64,000 nucleotides of DNA from NCBI RefSeq assembly GCF_900162665.1, contig NZ_LT727813.1, positions 650,214-714,213 of the forward strand, given 5' to 3'. This document shows, in pieces, positions 52,445-62,732 of this stretch (its first letter is position 1; every line of letters starts with the position of its first letter). The notes under the pieces are model-generated. The model was not told the origin of the DNA. It did no database searches and saw nothing but the letters and a program-made list of their open reading frames with translations. Source of the stretch: Oceanobacillus sojae (GTDB lineage Bacteria; Bacillota; Bacilli; Bacillales; Amphibacillaceae). Both the position numbers and the translations under genes were made by a program.

Positions 52445-52837
52445 TTATTTTAATGCCGACTTTAACTTCTTAAACCGCTCATCCAGCATTTCGTGAGCAT
52501 GAACTTCCTGTGTTGCGGAAGCCTTTGCAGCGTAACTGGCAAAATTCAGTCCGGCTCCGAATATCTGTAGTGCGCCATCTCCAAGATTGCCATTTTTTAA
52601 ATCCTCTATACCATCTCTTAAGAAATTATTGCTTTCATCTAAATGACAGTCAAATACCTCTTTTTTTCCTTCACTGGAAAGCTTTAAGTTTTCCAATATT
52701 TTATTTGCAGTTTCTTCTGATATACCTGCATCGACCTCACTTAACATATCATTAATCGGTTCCACAAGCTTTGCATAGACACTGTCGTACTCCTGACAAT
52801 ATTGCTTGATTTGTTCTCTGCGTTCTCTTGCTTCCAT
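52445..52837 (-). CDS. 130-aa helical cytosolic protein, unknown
   Basis: Almost entirely helical and charged: MEARERREQIKQYCQEYDSV, ILENLKLSSEGKKEVFDCHL, NFLRDGIEDLKNGNLGDGAL, then a short glycine/alanine-rich stretch (IFGAGLNFASYAAKASATQE) and a helical tail. Two cysteines only. No signal peptide or membrane span. I do not recognise a family. A clear terminator downstream and a GAGGTAC-type ribosome binding site support it as a real gene. Confidence 0.6.
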   Translation of the reverse strand: MEARERREQIKQYCQEYDSVYAKLVEPINDMLSEVDAGISEETANKILENLKLSSEGKKEVFDCHLDESNNFLRDGIEDLKNGNLGDGALQIFGAGLNFASYAAKASATQEVHAHEMLDERFKKLKSALK

Positions 52838-52892
52838 TACTGTACCTCTTTTCTTTTATGCAGGATTAAAATATTATGTAGCTGTCAATTCC

Positions 52893-53060
52893 TTATAAAA
52901 GCATGACATAGCTGCATATCCGAATCCTGAATCCATTGTTTTGATAACCTGATGTTTGCGTTGCGTGTCTCAGGACAGCAAAGTACTGCCCCTGGTAAAT
53001 GCCTTCATGCTGTATCGTCATATTAAACAATTCTGATGCGGATTCATATTCTTCCCTATC
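52893..53060 (-). pseudogene. possible remnant of a DinB-family protein
   Basis: A 55-codon stop-to-stop frame without a start reads EEYESASELFNMTIQHEGIY and QGQYFAVLRHATQTSGYQ, resembling the C-terminal helix of DinB-like proteins (HEGxHxGQ...LR with metal-binding His). The rest of the gene is absent. Most of the 580-base interval 52838-53416 holds nothing else recognisable. Confidence 0.35.
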
Positions 53061-53416
53061 TTAATACGTTTATTACTCTTTTGTGTAAAAACAAAAAGCG
53101 AATTCATTCATCTTTTCTGAGATCATACTTCACCATGCCTGAATTTTACGCTTCATTCCAACCTATCCATATCATTGTATCAAATTTTTTCATAAATTAT
53201 CATGGTCTTACCCAGAGTTATGTGTTGAACACAATTTCGCTTCAATAATCAAATTCGCCCGAATTTCATAGTGAACATCCAATAAAAGTAAGTCTGCATT
53301 ACTTCCAATGCAGGATAATAGTCCAATTCTTTATTTTTTCTCAACTTTACTTTGACTTTAATGTTTTAATTCGATAAGCTAACTATAGTAAAATATGGAT
53401 AGGAGTAAAGACTATA

Positions 53417-53887
53417 ATGAAAAAAACAGCTTTTAGAATTACCGGATTATTATTTTTATTGATTGCTACTTTAGGATTGGCGGCTTGCGGATCTGAAGAA
53501 ACAGTTACCCTTCAAGGTGATCAAATGGGAATGAGCATGGAAGTTACACTCGATGCTAAAGATGATGAAGTAACACATCAAACCGTCAAAACAGATATAC
53601 CTTATTCTACGATGATGCTTGAATCAAAGGAAGAAGCTGAAGAATTGGATGAACAAATTCGTTCAGAATTCAAACCATTTGAGGATATAGAAGGCATCGA
53701 ATTTGAGATTAAATATGGAGATGACGCACTTACACAAACCATTTCTGTAGATTTAACAGCTGTTGATATGGAGGAATTAAACAGCATCCCTGGTGCCAGC
53801 CTTCCAGCTATTGAAGACGATGAGTATATTAGCTTAGAAGAAACAGTTAAAGAATTAGAAGATGCAGGATTGGAAGTAGTAGAATAA
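53417..53887 (+). CDS. DUF1307/YehR-like lipoprotein
   Basis: 156 aa with a lipoprotein signal (MKKTAFRITGLLFLLIATLG, lipobox LGLAAC, Cys24). The mature part is acidic and beta-rich: MSMEVTLDAKDDEVTHQTVK, FEDIEGIEFEIKYGDDALTQ, VDLTAVDMEELNSIPGA. This matches DUF1307 (YehR family) lipoproteins, whose function is unknown. AGGAGTAA precedes the ATG. Monocistronic. Confidence 0.75.
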   Translation: MKKTAFRITGLLFLLIATLGLAACGSEETVTLQGDQMGMSMEVTLDAKDDEVTHQTVKTDIPYSTMMLESKEEAEELDEQIRSEFKPFEDIEGIEFEIKYGDDALTQTISVDLTAVDMEELNSIPGASLPAIEDDEYISLEETVKELEDAGLEVVE

Positions 53888-53910
53888 TATAATTACTCAC
53901 GTAACATATA

Positions 53911-53936
53911 ACCGTACCGTGCGTGGTGCGGTTTTT
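53911..53936 (+). terminator. terminator of the lipoprotein gene
   Basis: ACCGTACC / GGTGCGGT stem (G-U tolerated) with loop GTGCGT and TTTTTC. Confidence 0.7.
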
Positions 53937-54044
53937 CTTATGTTTTCTTCCAGTAACACTCTAATACTATCCTACCATTCTATTACTCATGGGAAACTCT
54001 TTTGACTTTCCCGTTTTAAAAGGTAGGGGAATAGTAAATATGGA

Positions 54045-54086
54045 AGCAGGGTGCATAGCTCCATATCTATACACCCTGCTTTTTTA
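54045..54086. terminator. terminator at the 3' end of the glycogen operon
   Basis: Arms AGCAGGGTG / CACCCTGCT with additional inner ATAG/CTAT pairing. The T-run is strongest on the plus strand, but the position just after the minus-strand alpha-glycosidase stop fits a shared terminator. Confidence 0.65.
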
Positions 54087-54094
54087 ATGCTCAT

Positions 54095-55924
54095 CTATAT
54101 CTTTCCCGTTACAAAAAAATCACTTTTCCCATCCATCGTTAAATTATTGAAAATTTCCCTTAACACTTCATCCGTTAATGGCACCTCGCTCAAGAAATGC
54201 AGGTCATCAAAATGACAGGATTTTTCTGCATCATGGGGATTGATCATATAGATGGTATATTCATCATCTGTGAAACGAAGCATTCCTAATACCTCATCCG
54301 TATGGAAAAGAACAAAATCACCATATTTTAATGTGTTATTTTGTTTTCTTTCAGCTATCCATTTTTGACAATGATTGAAAATATCCTGATCGATATCCTC
54401 CCACGGGAAGAATTTGCGATTATCCGGATCCTGTTCTCCTGTAAGGCCAGCTTCGTCTCCATAATAAATACAAGGAATTCCCGGAGCAATCAGTAAAAAG
54501 CTCAGCGCTAGCTTCAGCCTTTCCTTATCCTCTCCTAAAAAAGTATAAATTCGTTTCGTATCATGTGTACCAATATTATTTAGATTATTGAACAGGACAT
54601 CCTTCGGATAATTTTCATGAAGCTGTGTCAGCCTTTGACAAAGCTCCTGTGGAGATTTTTCCAATTGCAGCAGGTCTAACACTGTATTTCGGAATGGATA
54701 ATTCATCACACCGTGCAGATGATTTCCTAAAATATATTGACGCCGCTTTTCATAGGCAATTTTATTGGAAGCATCCTCCCAGACTTCACCAATAAGTACT
54801 TTTTCCGGATATTGGTCCAGCTTATGGCGAATGCCTGCAATAAATTCATCTGGAAGCTCATCTGCAACATCTAATCGCCATCCATCCACACCCAGCTTGC
54901 TCCATTTATCAATGACACTGCTGTCATCCTGGTAGATATAGTCTTGAAATTCTTTGTTTGATTTATCTACTTCCGGGAGGTCATCAATTCCCCACCAGGA
55001 TGCATACTTATCAGGATATTCACTGAAGCTGAACCAAGGATAGTATGGACTATCCTTGCTTCGGTATGCTCCCTTGTCTTCTCCAAAAGTGCCGTCATAA
55101 TTGAAATAGATACTGTTTCTCCCGACATGACTGAATACGCCATCTAAAATAACATGGATTCCTTCTGCATGAAGGTCTTCTATAATTTCCTGAAATAACG
55201 CTTCATCACCGAGCATTGGATCAATCTTCATATAATCCGCTGTATCATAACGATGATTACTTGCTGCCTGAAAAATCGGGTTCAGATAAATCGCATTGAT
55301 GCCTAAATCCTTCAGATAAGGTATCTTCTGTCTGATTCCTTCTAAATTCCCGCCATAAAAATCCCAGCGCAGAATTTCACCATTAGACCCGCGTACATAC
55401 ATCGGAGTATCACGCTTATCACCATAGATAAAACTGTTCCGCTTCGGTTTATTTACCTTCCCGTCTTGATTTCCGTTATAAAAACGGTCCGGGAAAATCT
55501 GATAAAATACAGCTTCCCGATACCAATCCGGTGTCTGTTCTTCCTTTTCAAAGCAGGTTAACTGGTATGGAATGACTTCATGCTGCTCTTGATACAGCCG
55601 TCCTTCTCCTTTTACAGCTGACGCACCCCAATACGCTGTTAATTCCCCGCCATGATCATCCTTCCACTTCACAGAGAAATAATAAAAATACAGACCCTTT
55701 CCTTCATGAGGTGAATAGATACAGGAGAACCGATTGTCCCCTATATCCTCCATCTGATATTTTTCTTCCTCACGACTTCCATTTTCTTTTCGAATAATAA
55801 ATTGTGCTTCTATCACTTGATTTTCATGGATATCCATAGAGAATGTAACCTTTTCTTCAATCTGTACAGCTCCAAATGGCTTTTTATATTCACTTATCCA
55901 TGAATTATAATAAACATGTGGCAT
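54095..55924 (-). CDS. GH13 alpha-glycosidase (neopullulanase/maltogenic type)
   Basis: About 609 aa. An N-terminal beta-sandwich (CBM34-like, about 1-125: VTFSMDIHENQVIEAQFIIR) precedes a GH13 barrel. The barrel conserved regions are DGVFSHVG, GWRLDVADEL (nucleophile Asp), LIGEVWED (acid Glu) and NIGTHDTKR (second Asp). It is likely to degrade glycogen branches, maltodextrin or pullulan in the cytosol; no signal peptide is present. The ATG at 55924 has AAAGGA upstream and lies 4 bases after the glgP stop. It is the last gene of the glg operon and complements phosphorylase action by removing limit dextrins (inference). Confidence 0.88.
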   Translation of the reverse strand: MPHVYYNSWISEYKKPFGAVQIEEKVTFSMDIHENQVIEAQFIIRKENGSREEEKYQMEDIGDNRFSCIYSPHEGKGLYFYYFSVKWKDDHGGELTAYWGASAVKGEGRLYQEQHEVIPYQLTCFEKEEQTPDWYREAVFYQIFPDRFYNGNQDGKVNKPKRNSFIYGDKRDTPMYVRGSNGEILRWDFYGGNLEGIRQKIPYLKDLGINAIYLNPIFQAASNHRYDTADYMKIDPMLGDEALFQEIIEDLHAEGIHVILDGVFSHVGRNSIYFNYDGTFGEDKGAYRSKDSPYYPWFSFSEYPDKYASWWGIDDLPEVDKSNKEFQDYIYQDDSSVIDKWSKLGVDGWRLDVADELPDEFIAGIRHKLDQYPEKVLIGEVWEDASNKIAYEKRRQYILGNHLHGVMNYPFRNTVLDLLQLEKSPQELCQRLTQLHENYPKDVLFNNLNNIGTHDTKRIYTFLGEDKERLKLALSFLLIAPGIPCIYYGDEAGLTGEQDPDNRKFFPWEDIDQDIFNHCQKWIAERKQNNTLKYGDFVLFHTDEVLGMLRFTDDEYTIYMINPHDAEKSCHFDDLHFLSEVPLTDEVLREIFNNLTMDGKSDFFVTGKI

Positions 55925-55928
55925 AATA

Positions 55929-58349
55929 CTATCCTTTCTCAGTAACAAATGAATCTTTCGGCTCTATTTTCCAAATATCCTCAGCGTAACGACGGACCGT
56001 CTCATCAGAAGAAAATCTGCCTCCATTGGCAATATTGATTAAGCTCATTTTTTGCCAGAAGGTTTGATCTCCATAAGCTTTATCAATTTCCTCCTGTGCT
56101 TTTACATAGGAATCAAAATCACGCAGTAAGAAATACTCATCATTATACTTAATGAGTGAATCAAAAATCTCCCGTCCTTCATAAACGATATTTGGAATGG
56201 TTCCATCAATAAACGCATTTAAAACACGGCGGATAATTGGATTTTCATCATACAGCTGTTGCGCAGAATATTCCTGATTCTCATAATATTCATAGACCTC
56301 TTTCTCTGTGAGACCGAAGATATAAATATTATCATCACCGACTGCATCCCTGATTTCTACATTGGCACCATCCAACGTAGCAAGCGTAATAGCTCCATTC
56401 AGCATCAGCTTCATATTACTTGTACCGGAAGCTTCCTTAGAAGCAAGCGAAATTTGTTCACTGACATCTGCAGCAGGAATAATCTTCTCTGCCAGGCTGA
56501 CATTATAATTCGGTAAGAAAACGATCTTTATACGATCTTTGATATCCGGATCATTATTAATTAAATTAGCTGCTTCATTAATACACTTAATAATTACTTT
56601 TGCATAATGATAGCTTGGTGCTGCTTTTGCTCCAAAGATAAATACACGCTTTTGCATATCTAAATCCGGGTTTTCCTTTAAATCCTGATAAAGCTTGATA
56701 ATATGCAATAGATTTAACAGCTGGCGTTTATATGCATGCAGCCTTTTAATTTGAACATCAAAGATAGCATCTGTGGAAACTTTAATTTCCGTTGTTTCCA
56801 AAATATAATCAGCAAGTACCTGTTTGTTTATTTTCTTTGCTTCAGCTAATTTTTCTAAAACTGCTTGGTCCGATTGATAGTTCATCAGCAATTTTAAATC
56901 TCCTGAATCCTGTCTCCATGTCTTTCCAATCGTTTCATCTAATACGCTTGACATTGGTTCATTCACAATCTGCGACCATCTGCGCTGCGCAATTCCATTC
57001 GTTTTATTATTAAAACGGTCTGGATAAATAATATAAAAATCATGTAAAACAACAGATTTTAATAAATCCGAATGTAATTTTGCCACGCCATTGGTACTGT
57101 GACTGCCGATAATAGACAAATGCGCCATATGAACCTGTCCATTACGAATAATCCGGGTGCGTTCTACCAAATCATGCGGATGCAGCTCCTGCATAGTCTG
57201 TACATAACGCGCATCAATCTCTTCAATAATTTGATACATTCGTGGTAATGTGCGCTGCATTAAATCAATCGTCCATTTTTCTAATGCTTCAGCCATAATT
57301 GTATGGTTTGTATAACTCATTACTTTTACGGTGACATCCCAAGCCTGCTCCCAGGATAAATCTTCTTCATCAATTAAGATGCGCATCATTTCCGGCACAC
57401 ATAAGGCAGGATGCGTATCGTTAATATGGATAGAAATATATTCACTGAGATTAGAGATTGGCTTCTGAACCCGATTTTTATAGTGGCGGATAATACTTTG
57501 AATTCCTGCTGATACAAAGAAATATTCCTGCGTTAAACGGATTAAACGTCCATGTTCATTGGAATCATCTGGATAAAGAACCGCTGTTAAATCCTCCAGT
57601 TCTCTGCGTCCTTGGATACTTTGATATTTACCCTCCTCAGAATCAGGGATTTCTACAGACCATAGCCGCAGTGTATTCACCACATTATTCTCATAGCCTA
57701 CCATTCCTGTATCATAAGGAACTGCCCGAAGTATACGTTCATTCTCGTACACCGGCTTTAATTTTCCTTCCATTGTTTCTGCTAAGTACACATGCCCGCC
57801 GACACGGACATCGACAGCTTTACTTTCTCTGCGTATCTCCCATATGTTCCCGCTCTGCAGCCACTCATCCGGAAGCTCTACCTGATAGCCGTCCACGAAC
57901 CGCTGCTTAAAAAGTCCGTAATCGTAGCGAATTCCATTTCCATTCCCAGGAAGGCCGCAGGAAGCAATCGAATCCATAAAACAGGAAGCTAATCGTCCAA
58001 GTCCGCCATTTCCTAATGCCATATCCTTTTCCACTTCTGCCAGACTTTCTAAATTAATACCGAGATCTGTTAAAGCTTCTCTTGCCGTATCCAGCAATCC
58101 CAAATTCAATAAATTACTTTTCAGCATTCTGCCAGGTAAAAATTCAATTGAAAAATAGTAAACCTGCTTTTTATGTTTATCCACATAATACTTCCATGTA
58201 TCTCTCCAAGCATCAGAGTAACGCGCCTTCACCAAAGCTCCTAATGTATAGAAAATCTCTTGCTTACTCGCGTCCTCCAGCTCTCTTGCATAATTCTCTC
58301 TCAGTCTCTGCTTTAATTCTTCTTTGAATACTTCTTTATCTAAAGCCAT
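55929..58349 (-). CDS. glgP: glycogen/maltodextrin phosphorylase
   Basis: An 806-aa GT35 enzyme that releases glucose-1-phosphate. N-terminal YYFSIEFLPGRMLKSNLLNL, GNGGLGRLASCFMDSIAS, GNGNGIRYDYGLF; ADVSEQISLASKEASGTSNM with the PLP lysine in NMKLMLNGA. Length is usual. It is separated from glgA by a repeat element, which may give it a separate expression level. AGAGGCTTAAT-type weak ribosome binding site. Confidence 0.95.
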   Translation of the reverse strand: MALDKEVFKEELKQRLRENYARELEDASKQEIFYTLGALVKARYSDAWRDTWKYYVDKHKKQVYYFSIEFLPGRMLKSNLLNLGLLDTAREALTDLGINLESLAEVEKDMALGNGGLGRLASCFMDSIASCGLPGNGNGIRYDYGLFKQRFVDGYQVELPDEWLQSGNIWEIRRESKAVDVRVGGHVYLAETMEGKLKPVYENERILRAVPYDTGMVGYENNVVNTLRLWSVEIPDSEEGKYQSIQGRRELEDLTAVLYPDDSNEHGRLIRLTQEYFFVSAGIQSIIRHYKNRVQKPISNLSEYISIHINDTHPALCVPEMMRILIDEEDLSWEQAWDVTVKVMSYTNHTIMAEALEKWTIDLMQRTLPRMYQIIEEIDARYVQTMQELHPHDLVERTRIIRNGQVHMAHLSIIGSHSTNGVAKLHSDLLKSVVLHDFYIIYPDRFNNKTNGIAQRRWSQIVNEPMSSVLDETIGKTWRQDSGDLKLLMNYQSDQAVLEKLAEAKKINKQVLADYILETTEIKVSTDAIFDVQIKRLHAYKRQLLNLLHIIKLYQDLKENPDLDMQKRVFIFGAKAAPSYHYAKVIIKCINEAANLINNDPDIKDRIKIVFLPNYNVSLAEKIIPAADVSEQISLASKEASGTSNMKLMLNGAITLATLDGANVEIRDAVGDDNIYIFGLTEKEVYEYYENQEYSAQQLYDENPIIRRVLNAFIDGTIPNIVYEGREIFDSLIKYNDEYFLLRDFDSYVKAQEEIDKAYGDQTFWQKMSLINIANGGRFSSDETVRRYAEDIWKIEPKDSFVTEKG

Positions 58350-58501
58350 GTATTAAGCCTCTTTTCTGCATTATCTAAGTTCAGCTGCAAGCACTGCTTT
58401 TAAGAAATCAAATTCCAAACAAGCATATCACCTTTTTTCTTAAAAAAGCTGCTTATTCCACTTAAACTGATGCTGCTATGTGTTTTTTTCAATTTATAAG
58501 A

Positions 58502-58548
58502 AGGTGTTCAAAAAGCTCAAGGAAAATCACACACTGAACTTTTTGAAC
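58502..58548. repeat. minimal copy of the TGTTCAAAAAG repeat
   Basis: TGTTCAAAAAGCTCA and TGAACTTTTTGAACA form an inverted pair only about 47 bases long, directly beside the large copy at 58568-58877. Confidence 0.5.
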
Positions 58549-58567
58549 ACACTTTTTCTATAAGTGC

Positions 58568-58877
58568 GTGTTCAAAAAGTCCGATAAATAGGACCAAGAA
58601 GTTCAAGGCGACGAGCTTTTTACGAACGGGCTTCCACAGGATGTGGTGACTTCTGTGTTGTCCACAAATGTTTTCGGTGGGACGAGTAATCGCAGTCCCA
58701 GGACGTGGACGGTCTTAACAGAAGTTCCTCTATGCTTTATAATACGTGAGTATCGGAAAAAGCTCGTCAACGCACTTCCGCAGGATGCGGTGACTTCTAC
58801 GTTGCCCACACGACGTGGGCGTTCTTAGTAGAAGATCCTCTTATCGCCGTGTCATTTTTATTGGACTTTTTGAACAT
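58568..58877. repeat. structured repeat element with 14-bp terminal inverted repeats
   Basis: Ends TGTTCAAAAAGTCC and GGACTTTTTGAACA form a perfect inverted repeat about 310 bases apart. Inside, two related sub-repeats each carry CTTCC(A/G)CAGGATG(T/C)GGTGACTTCT (58629 and 58787 regions), a CCGCA..GCGG mini-hairpin and a CCCAC..GTGGG hairpin. It has no coding frame of interest and interrupts the glg operon between glgA and glgP. It resembles MITE-like repeats seen in Bacillaceae genomes (from general knowledge). Confidence 0.65.
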
Positions 58878-58880
58878 CCT

Positions 58881-60311
58881 CTATAATATTTCTTTGTAAA
58901 GCGCATGGTACTGTCCGCTGGATGTTTCCCAGCTGAAATCCTGTGACATTGCTGTATGCATAAGATTTCTCCAAACATCCTGCTCATCCTGATAAACATG
59001 CACTGCTTTTTTCAATGCGTCCATCATGTAGTATGGAGTAAATAAGGAAAAACCAAACCCGGTGCCTGTTTTTTCAATTGGATTATACGGTTCTACTGTA
59101 TCCTTCAATCCGCCTATTTCATGAACCACCGGCAGGGTTCCGTAACGCATAGAAATCAGCTGTGATAACCCGCACGGTTCAAATTTAGATGGCATCAGGA
59201 ACATGTCAGCTCCGGCATAAATCTTTTGCGCAAGTGTCACATCAAATGTAATATTTACTGCACACTTATTTGGGTACCATTCCGAAATCAATCGAAAATG
59301 GTGTTCAAATGATGGATCGCCGGTCCCCAGCAGAACAAACTGAACATCATATTGCAGCAGATTTTCCAGTTCTTCCAGGACAAGATGAAAACCTTTCTGG
59401 TGTGTCAGACGGCTGACAACCGCAATCACCGGGACCTCCTCCCGTACAGGCAGCCCCATTAACTCCTGTAATTCTTTCTTACAATCTTTTTTGCCTTCTA
59501 AGCTGGTTAAAGAATAGTTAGATTTCAACGCCGGATCTGTTTCCGGATTATTAATCTCATAATCTATTCCATTAACAATGCCGGACAGTTTTCCTTGCTC
59601 CTGTCTGAGAATTCCCTCTAAGCCGTTACCAAATTCCGCGGTTTGAATTTCCGCCGCATAAGAATGGCTGACAGTATTTACCTTGTCCGCATACACAATA
59701 CCCGACTTCAGAAAGTTAATATCATTTTCAAAACGAATTGTTCCATCATGGTATTTCCTATCGCCAACTCCAAACAAATCAGATAGCACTTCCGGGTTGT
59801 ATCGTCCCTGAAATTCAATATTATGAATTGTCAACACTGTTCGAATAGATTGATAAGCTTCCACCCAATGATATTTTTCTTTCAGGAGAAATGGCACCAT
59901 AGCTGTATGGAAGTCATTTACATGGATAATATCAGGAATATAATCGACTGCTTCCATCATCTCAATCAGGGCAAGCTGAAAGAAAGCAAAGCGTTCTCCA
60001 TCATCATAAAAACCATATAAATCATCCCGGTTAAAATAATACAGGTTATCAATAAAATAATAGGTGACATTGTCCATTTCTAAACGTTCAATACCACAAT
60101 ATTGATTTCTCCAGCCTACATCTATGGATAAAGCGCCTACGTGCTCACAGCGTTCCCTGTACGCAGCCGGCATCTTTTTGTGAAGTGGCAGTACGACTGC
60201 CACTTCTATATCTTTCTTTGCTAATTCCTTTGGTAGCGCACCAATCACATCTCCGAGACCGCCTGTCTTAAAAAACGGTGCACATTCCGCACTAGCAAAT
60301 AATAATTTCAT
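58881..60311 (-). CDS. glgA: glycogen synthase (ADP-glucose type)
   Basis: A 476-aa GT5 glycosyltransferase. N-terminal ADP-glucose-binding KTGGLGDVIGALPKEL (about 15-30), HVNDFHTAMVPFLL, HNIEFQGRY, and C-terminal SKFEPCGLSQLISMRYGTLP with the catalytic Glu and VHEIGGLKDTVEPY. It extends alpha-1,4 chains from ADP-glucose made by GlgC. It starts 15 bases after glgD. Confidence 0.96.
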   Translation of the reverse strand: MKLLFASAECAPFFKTGGLGDVIGALPKELAKKDIEVAVVLPLHKKMPAAYRERCEHVGALSIDVGWRNQYCGIERLEMDNVTYYFIDNLYYFNRDDLYGFYDDGERFAFFQLALIEMMEAVDYIPDIIHVNDFHTAMVPFLLKEKYHWVEAYQSIRTVLTIHNIEFQGRYNPEVLSDLFGVGDRKYHDGTIRFENDINFLKSGIVYADKVNTVSHSYAAEIQTAEFGNGLEGILRQEQGKLSGIVNGIDYEINNPETDPALKSNYSLTSLEGKKDCKKELQELMGLPVREEVPVIAVVSRLTHQKGFHLVLEELENLLQYDVQFVLLGTGDPSFEHHFRLISEWYPNKCAVNITFDVTLAQKIYAGADMFLMPSKFEPCGLSQLISMRYGTLPVVHEIGGLKDTVEPYNPIEKTGTGFGFSLFTPYYMMDALKKAVHVYQDEQDVWRNLMHTAMSQDFSWETSSGQYHALYKEIL

Positions 60312-60325
60312 GTATATTTTTCCCC

Positions 60326-61498
60326 CTATCTCTCTATATCGCTGACTGCTACTCCATTTGCGAGGATATCATTGGTTACATGCTGGTATTTTTCAATAAC
60401 AACCGGGTTTTCTCTTGTTCCAATTATCTGTACACCCGGATCCACGACCACCTCTTTATCCAGAATAGCGTTCTGGACCCTCGCGCCAGCACATATTTTT
60501 GCATTCGGCATAATGATAGAGTCGATGACTTCTGTTCCTTTATCCAACACTGTACCACGGGATATGGAGGATCCTTCTACCTTACCTTCAATAATACATC
60601 CTGTGGCAAAATGGCTGTTATTTACTTCTGATGAGTCTGAATAATATGTTGGAACTTCATTTTTTAATTTGGTATATATTTTTTGATTAGAATAGAGGAG
60701 AGAACTGAATTTTTGTTGATTAAGCATATCAAGTGATGCATTATAGTACGAGTTAATGTCAAAAATATTACTTAGATAACCCGTGTGTTCATAAGTTGAG
60801 CTTTTTACAGTATGAATTTTTTTGCGAAGAAAATCTTGGATGTCGGCTGGAGTTCCCTCCTGCTGGCCTTCCTTCAACTGCCGGATCAGCCAATTTGTCT
60901 GAACAATATAAATATCCATGCAGAGATTCTCCTGATCCGCAGTCTGCAAATGCTCCATATACGGACGCACTTCTGTAATCTGCCCATTTTCAGTCAAAGA
61001 TAATACGGCATCTGTCTGACATATTTTTTCAGATTCAACCTTTTTATAAACAACTGTCATTTCATTATTTTGCTGCTGATGAATTTTTAAAACGGCACGT
61101 AAGTCAATATTACAAATCATTTTACTGCTCATATAAACCGTATACTCTGATTTAGATTTTTCCAGATAATCAATCAGTGGACGGTAATAGCTTTGATTAT
61201 GTGCTTTTAATTTCAAAAAGTCCTGGTAAAGATGAATAAAGAAACGGTTATGCACGCCATCTAAATTCCATTCTTTTCCCCCGCCGATATGATCGAATAC
61301 AGATTGTGTTTCACCTTCATTAAAAATCATATAAACTGTATTTATATTGGCATTAACAATACTGGAAAGCGGAAAATCAATCAGTCTGTATTTGCAGGCA
61401 AACGGTAATGTTGCTAATGGCCTCTCATTGGTTAATGGAAGTAAAGCGTTATAGCGTTGAATATTCCCTAAAACAGCACAAATTTTATTAGCCCTCAT
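60326..61498 (-). CDS. glgD: GlgD, regulatory/partner subunit of ADP-glucose pyrophosphorylase
   Basis: A 390-aa paralogue of GlgC. It keeps the sugar-nucleotidyltransferase fold ([40 protein letters not shown]) and the C-terminal left-handed beta-helix ([20 protein letters not shown]), but lacks the GGxGxRL nucleotide loop and several catalytic lysines. In Firmicutes, GlgC-GlgD form a heterotetramer with GlgC catalytic. Its ATG overlaps the glgC stop by 11 bases. Confidence 0.94.
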   Translation of the reverse strand: MRANKICAVLGNIQRYNALLPLTNERPLATLPFACKYRLIDFPLSSIVNANINTVYMIFNEGETQSVFDHIGGGKEWNLDGVHNRFFIHLYQDFLKLKAHNQSYYRPLIDYLEKSKSEYTVYMSSKMICNIDLRAVLKIHQQQNNEMTVVYKKVESEKICQTDAVLSLTENGQITEVRPYMEHLQTADQENLCMDIYIVQTNWLIRQLKEGQQEGTPADIQDFLRKKIHTVKSSTYEHTGYLSNIFDINSYYNASLDMLNQQKFSSLLYSNQKIYTKLKNEVPTYYSDSSEVNNSHFATGCIIEGKVEGSSISRGTVLDKGTEVIDSIIMPNAKICAGARVQNAILDKEVVVDPGVQIIGTRENPVVIEKYQHVTNDILANGVAVSDIER

Positions 61499-62630
61499 CC
61501 ATCGTCACTCCAATCACTTCAGAATAACCTACTACTCCTATATCTTCCGTTCCATCAATTACTGTATTATCGCCAACAACCGCATCTTCCCCGATAATTG
61601 CCCGGTGAATACTTACATTCCTGCCAATACTTGCTCCCGGCATAATAAAGCTGTCTGTAATTTGCGATCCTTCTTTTACCTGCACATCATTTGACAGAAT
61701 ACTATTTTTAATACTTCCTGCAACATAGCACCCATCAACAATTAAAGAATCCGTCACAGACGCAGTGTCTGTTAAAAAGTTTGGTGGTGAAATGGTATTT
61801 CTCGAATACACGCGCCATGATTTATCCCGGATATTCAGATTCATCTCAGGATTAATAAATTCCATATTTGCTTCCCATAGGGAGTCAATTGTTCCAACGT
61901 CCTTCCAATAACCGTCAAAGCGGTAAACAAATACATTCTCACCGCTTTCCAAGTAAGAAGGAATAACGTGTTTTCCAAAATCCAGCATATGATCGTCTTT
62001 GGAATAACTGCTTAATAGAACTTCTCTTAATCTGCTCCAATCAAAAATATAGATTCCCATTGATGCGAGGTTACTTTTTGGATTCTCGGGTTTTTCTTCA
62101 AACTCAATAATACGGTCGTTTTCATCTGTGTTCATGATTCCAAAACGGGAAGCTTCTTTTTCAGGGACTTTCAGTACTGCAACAGTTAATGAAGCCTCAT
62201 TCGCTTTATGCGTTTCCAGCATCTCTTCATAATCCATCTTATAAATATGATCTCCAGATAACACAAGCAGATATTCAGGATTCATCTCATCGATATAAGC
62301 AATATTCTGATAAATAGCATGAGCTGTACCTTCAAACCATTTACCGCCCTCTGAACCGGCGTAAGGCTGAAGAATTGTCACACCGGAATTAATTCCATCA
62401 AGTCCCCAGCTTGTCCCATTATCTACGTGGTTATTTAATGCCAACGGCTGGTACTGTGTCACAACACCTACATTTTTTATCCCAGAATTGGCGCAATTAC
62501 TTAGAGTGAAATCAATTATACGATACCTTCCTCCAAACGGAACAGCAGGTTTAGCAATATTTTTTGTTAATTTCCCCAATCGTGACCCTTTTCCTCCTGC
62601 AAGAATCATTGCTAGCATCTCATTTTTCAT
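61488..62630 (-). CDS. glgC: ADP-glucose pyrophosphorylase catalytic subunit
   Basis: A 380-aa enzyme that makes ADP-glucose from ATP and glucose-1-phosphate. Nucleotide loop [20 protein letters not shown] (about 7-26), [58 protein letters not shown] and a C-terminal hexapeptide beta-helix. All the catalytic signature residues appear intact. It is the second gene of the glg operon; 102 bases separate it from glgB. Confidence 0.96.
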   Translation of the reverse strand: MKNEMLAMILAGGKGSRLGKLTKNIAKPAVPFGGRYRIIDFTLSNCANSGIKNVGVVTQYQPLALNNHVDNGTSWGLDGINSGVTILQPYAGSEGGKWFEGTAHAIYQNIAYIDEMNPEYLLVLSGDHIYKMDYEEMLETHKANEASLTVAVLKVPEKEASRFGIMNTDENDRIIEFEEKPENPKSNLASMGIYIFDWSRLREVLLSSYSKDDHMLDFGKHVIPSYLESGENVFVYRFDGYWKDVGTIDSLWEANMEFINPEMNLNIRDKSWRVYSRNTISPPNFLTDTASVTDSLIVDGCYVAGSIKNSILSNDVQVKEGSQITDSFIMPGASIGRNVSIHRAIIGEDAVVGDNTVIDGTEDIGVVGYSEVIGVTMDEG

Positions 62631-62732
62631 ATACGCGGTGAAAGCAGCCTTTCACCTGTCCCCCTTTCAACTACTCTTCTAAATTTGTTGTAAAAAATGA
62701 AGCATGTAATTCAGCTTATATATATTGGAAAA

